Source of the DNA: Embiotoca jacksoni
Lineage: Eukaryota; Chordata; Actinopteri; Embiotocidae
Length of the DNA: 64,000 nt
NCBI GenBank assembly: GCA_022577435.1
Contig: JAKOON010000019.1
Location: forward strand, 1,928,759 to 1,992,758
Reading direction: 5' to 3'
In this document: one piece after another, positions 62,305-64,000 of the stretch
How the letters are laid out: each line of letters starts with the position of its first letter
How positions within the stretch are numbered: position 1 is the stretch's first letter
Translations under genes and position numbers: made by a program
The notes under the pieces: model-generated
Told to the model about the DNA's origin: nothing
The model's input: only the letters and a program-made list of their open reading frames with translations
Database searches by the model: none

Positions 62305-62962
62305 AGACAGGTTTTCTAATTCAATTTATTTGAGAAACAAAAAAAACAAAAACCTGGAATCATCACCCAACAACATTCACAAATCCCCAAACATAAATAC
62401 CAGCTGACAAATTACAACCAAATCATTTCGGGAGAAAGGAAAGGGAAACAGAATCTGAATATCAAAAAAAAAAAAGAAAAAGGGGGGACACAAATTTGAC
62501 ACTTTCTCTGAGTGTAACTTTGTTGGAATAAAGCACAAAGGGGGGAAACATTATCCCACAGAGGACGAATAGCAGCAATATGAGACGAAAGAAAAAGAAA
62601 CATTCAATTTTTAAGAGTTTGTAAACAACCACTGGGCTCGGCTGCGTGAAACATCCTCCCACACAGCTCTGCGGCACTTGTCGGTACCTCCCAGTCACGT
62701 ACAGCATGTGGACCCGGGAGGAGGGAAACAAAAAGCTGCTGGTGTACCGGGTCGCCTCGTTCCCCTGCTTCAGCCTTACAGTCTCTGACAGGAGAGCCAA
62801 AGCTCTCAGTTCGCAGCATATCAGGATGAAGTGACGATGTCGGACTAACTTTGTGCAAAACACAACATGTAGGACGTACAGATATGTTCAGACATTTAAA
62901 TACGCATCACCAGCTAATAACCAAGATCTACAGCTTCACACAATTTACTTTACATGACTTCT

Positions 62963-63003
<41 letters not shown>

Positions 63004-63868
63004 TCATAGAAATACACTGAGGAAATGTCACACTGTAACCACGGTGCTGTGATAGCTCTCAGTGTGCATAGCAACAGCTCAGTACAAACACAGATAAAAG
63101 AGGACTCATCCTGCGGATCCATCCATCTACTGAAGAGGGGGAAAGTTAGCACAACCAAAACACGCTAAATTGGCTTGTAGCAACTGTGAAATATAACATG
63201 AACTGATCTAACTGGCACAAGAGGCAACCAGCTCTCTCCCAAATTCATGTTGAGCCAGTTGTCTCACAAAAAAACAAAAAAAACAACTAATAAATACTTT
63301 GTACATTCTTCTATAAATCTGGTCCACAAATGTGACAAACAAAATGATAAACATGTAAAAAAACAAAAACCCGGTGTGGAGAAGTGTAGTGGAGTTACTG
63401 AGGGAACACAGTACACTGACATCTGCAAGCGATAACTGCAGCTCTTTCAAAACAAATATCAATGAACCCATATTTCCTCCAAAATGGGGGATTTGTCACT
63501 AAACACAAATATGTGATGTATTTATGGATTTCCCTGAGATGATTATGCTCAGGCTGGTTTTTACTTAAAACCCAGGAATTACAACGAGCTTTTAAAAATC
63601 AGCTGTCGGTCATATCATTGGCAAATAATGAGGAAGATATGCAGCACACAGAGTCAAGTATAGCTTTGAGGCCCTTTAGAGGCGATTGTGAGCTTTATGC
63701 AAATATTAAAGTATTTCCTTAAAACATCACCTCATACACGAGGCCCCGCTCAGCGTGCACTGAGGGCCGTTTAGTGCAGGTGCGACTGTGTGTTGCACCA
63801 CTCAGAAGGTGTGTAGTGCTCATAGTGCAGTAGTGTGTGTGTGTTCAGATGTGCAGGAGGCCACAGTC
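62305..63868 (-). other. Probable 3' UTR of an unidentified minus-strand gene
   Basis: A minus-strand AATAAA (plus TTTATT at 62325-62330) is followed to its right by about 1.5 kb of AT-rich non-coding sequence with a (GT)n repeat at 62963-63002. Frames here are short and featureless. The pattern fits a long 3' UTR of a gene whose coding part lies mostly beyond 64000. Confidence 0.45.
62963..63002. repeat. (GT)n microsatellite
   Basis: GT dinucleotide repeat of about 40 bases. Confidence 0.95.
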
Positions 63869-63919
63869 TCACTTCCCTCCCTCTTGGTTTCCTTTTGTGC
63901 ACACCGGTCTGGCACCTGG
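63869..63919 (-). CDS. Candidate terminal coding exon of an unidentified gene
   Basis: On the minus strand a good acceptor (CTCATCTCCCACAG) is followed by exactly 17 codons in phase 0 ending in TGA: PGARPVCTKGNQEGGK. I do not recognise the protein. The splice site, the clean stop and the 3' UTR-like sequence that follows support it weakly; it could equally be untranslated sequence. Confidence 0.3.
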   Translation of the reverse strand, partial: PGARPVCTKGNQEGGK

Positions 63920-64000
63920 CTGTGGGAGATGAGAGCAGAAGTTCAGCTCTGATGGAAGAACTCAGACTAAATATCCCTCTCTGAGGTCGTCCGGGTTCAC

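Overview
This window is vertebrate nuclear DNA, almost certainly from a ray-finned (teleost) fish. Genes are split by GT-AG introns, there are long CA/GT and TA microsatellites, and teleost-type MITEs are present. An intact globin X gene also points this way, because mammals have lost it. I see no bacterial, viral or CRISPR content.

Layout, left to right. (1) 266-7173 (+): spint1, the Kunitz protease inhibitor HAI-1, complete in ten coding exons (504 aa). (2) 7554-25349: about 17.8 kb with no recognisable gene. It holds microsatellites, one palindromic TTAA-flanked MITE and some candidate regulatory sequence, and probably the first exon(s) of the next gene. (3) 25350-39128 (+): plekhg3, a Rho GEF with DH and PH domains, 17 exons visible; its extreme N-terminus is not located. 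(4) 40600-56148 (+): globin X (xgb), complete in five exons (202 aa). Its last intron is swollen to 9.9 kb by a minisatellite and a ~1.1-kb higher-order tandem repeat carrying tRNA-like modules in alternating orientation. (5) 57162-58173 (-): srp14, signal recognition particle 14-kDa subunit, complete in five exons (110 aa). It faces xgb tail to tail, and the two 3' UTRs may overlap. (6) 59248-61915 (-): pld4, a PLD3/PLD4-type membrane-anchored 5' exonuclease with two HKD motifs, complete in ten exons (483 aa). (7) 62305-64000 (-): apparently the 3' UTR, and perhaps the last short coding exon, of an unidentified gene continuing to the right.

The genes are not an operon and do not form a pathway. 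They are neighbours with separate jobs: pericellular protease control, actin/Rho signalling, a membrane-bound heme protein, protein targeting, and lysosomal nucleic-acid degradation. From memory, the human orthologues of spint1 and srp14 lie on chromosome 15 and those of plekhg3 and pld4 on chromosome 14, so the window may preserve an ancestral linkage. The most unusual structure is the tandem array in xgb intron 4. All exon boundaries were read by eye from splice sites, reading-frame continuity and remembered protein families; none was checked by alignment.
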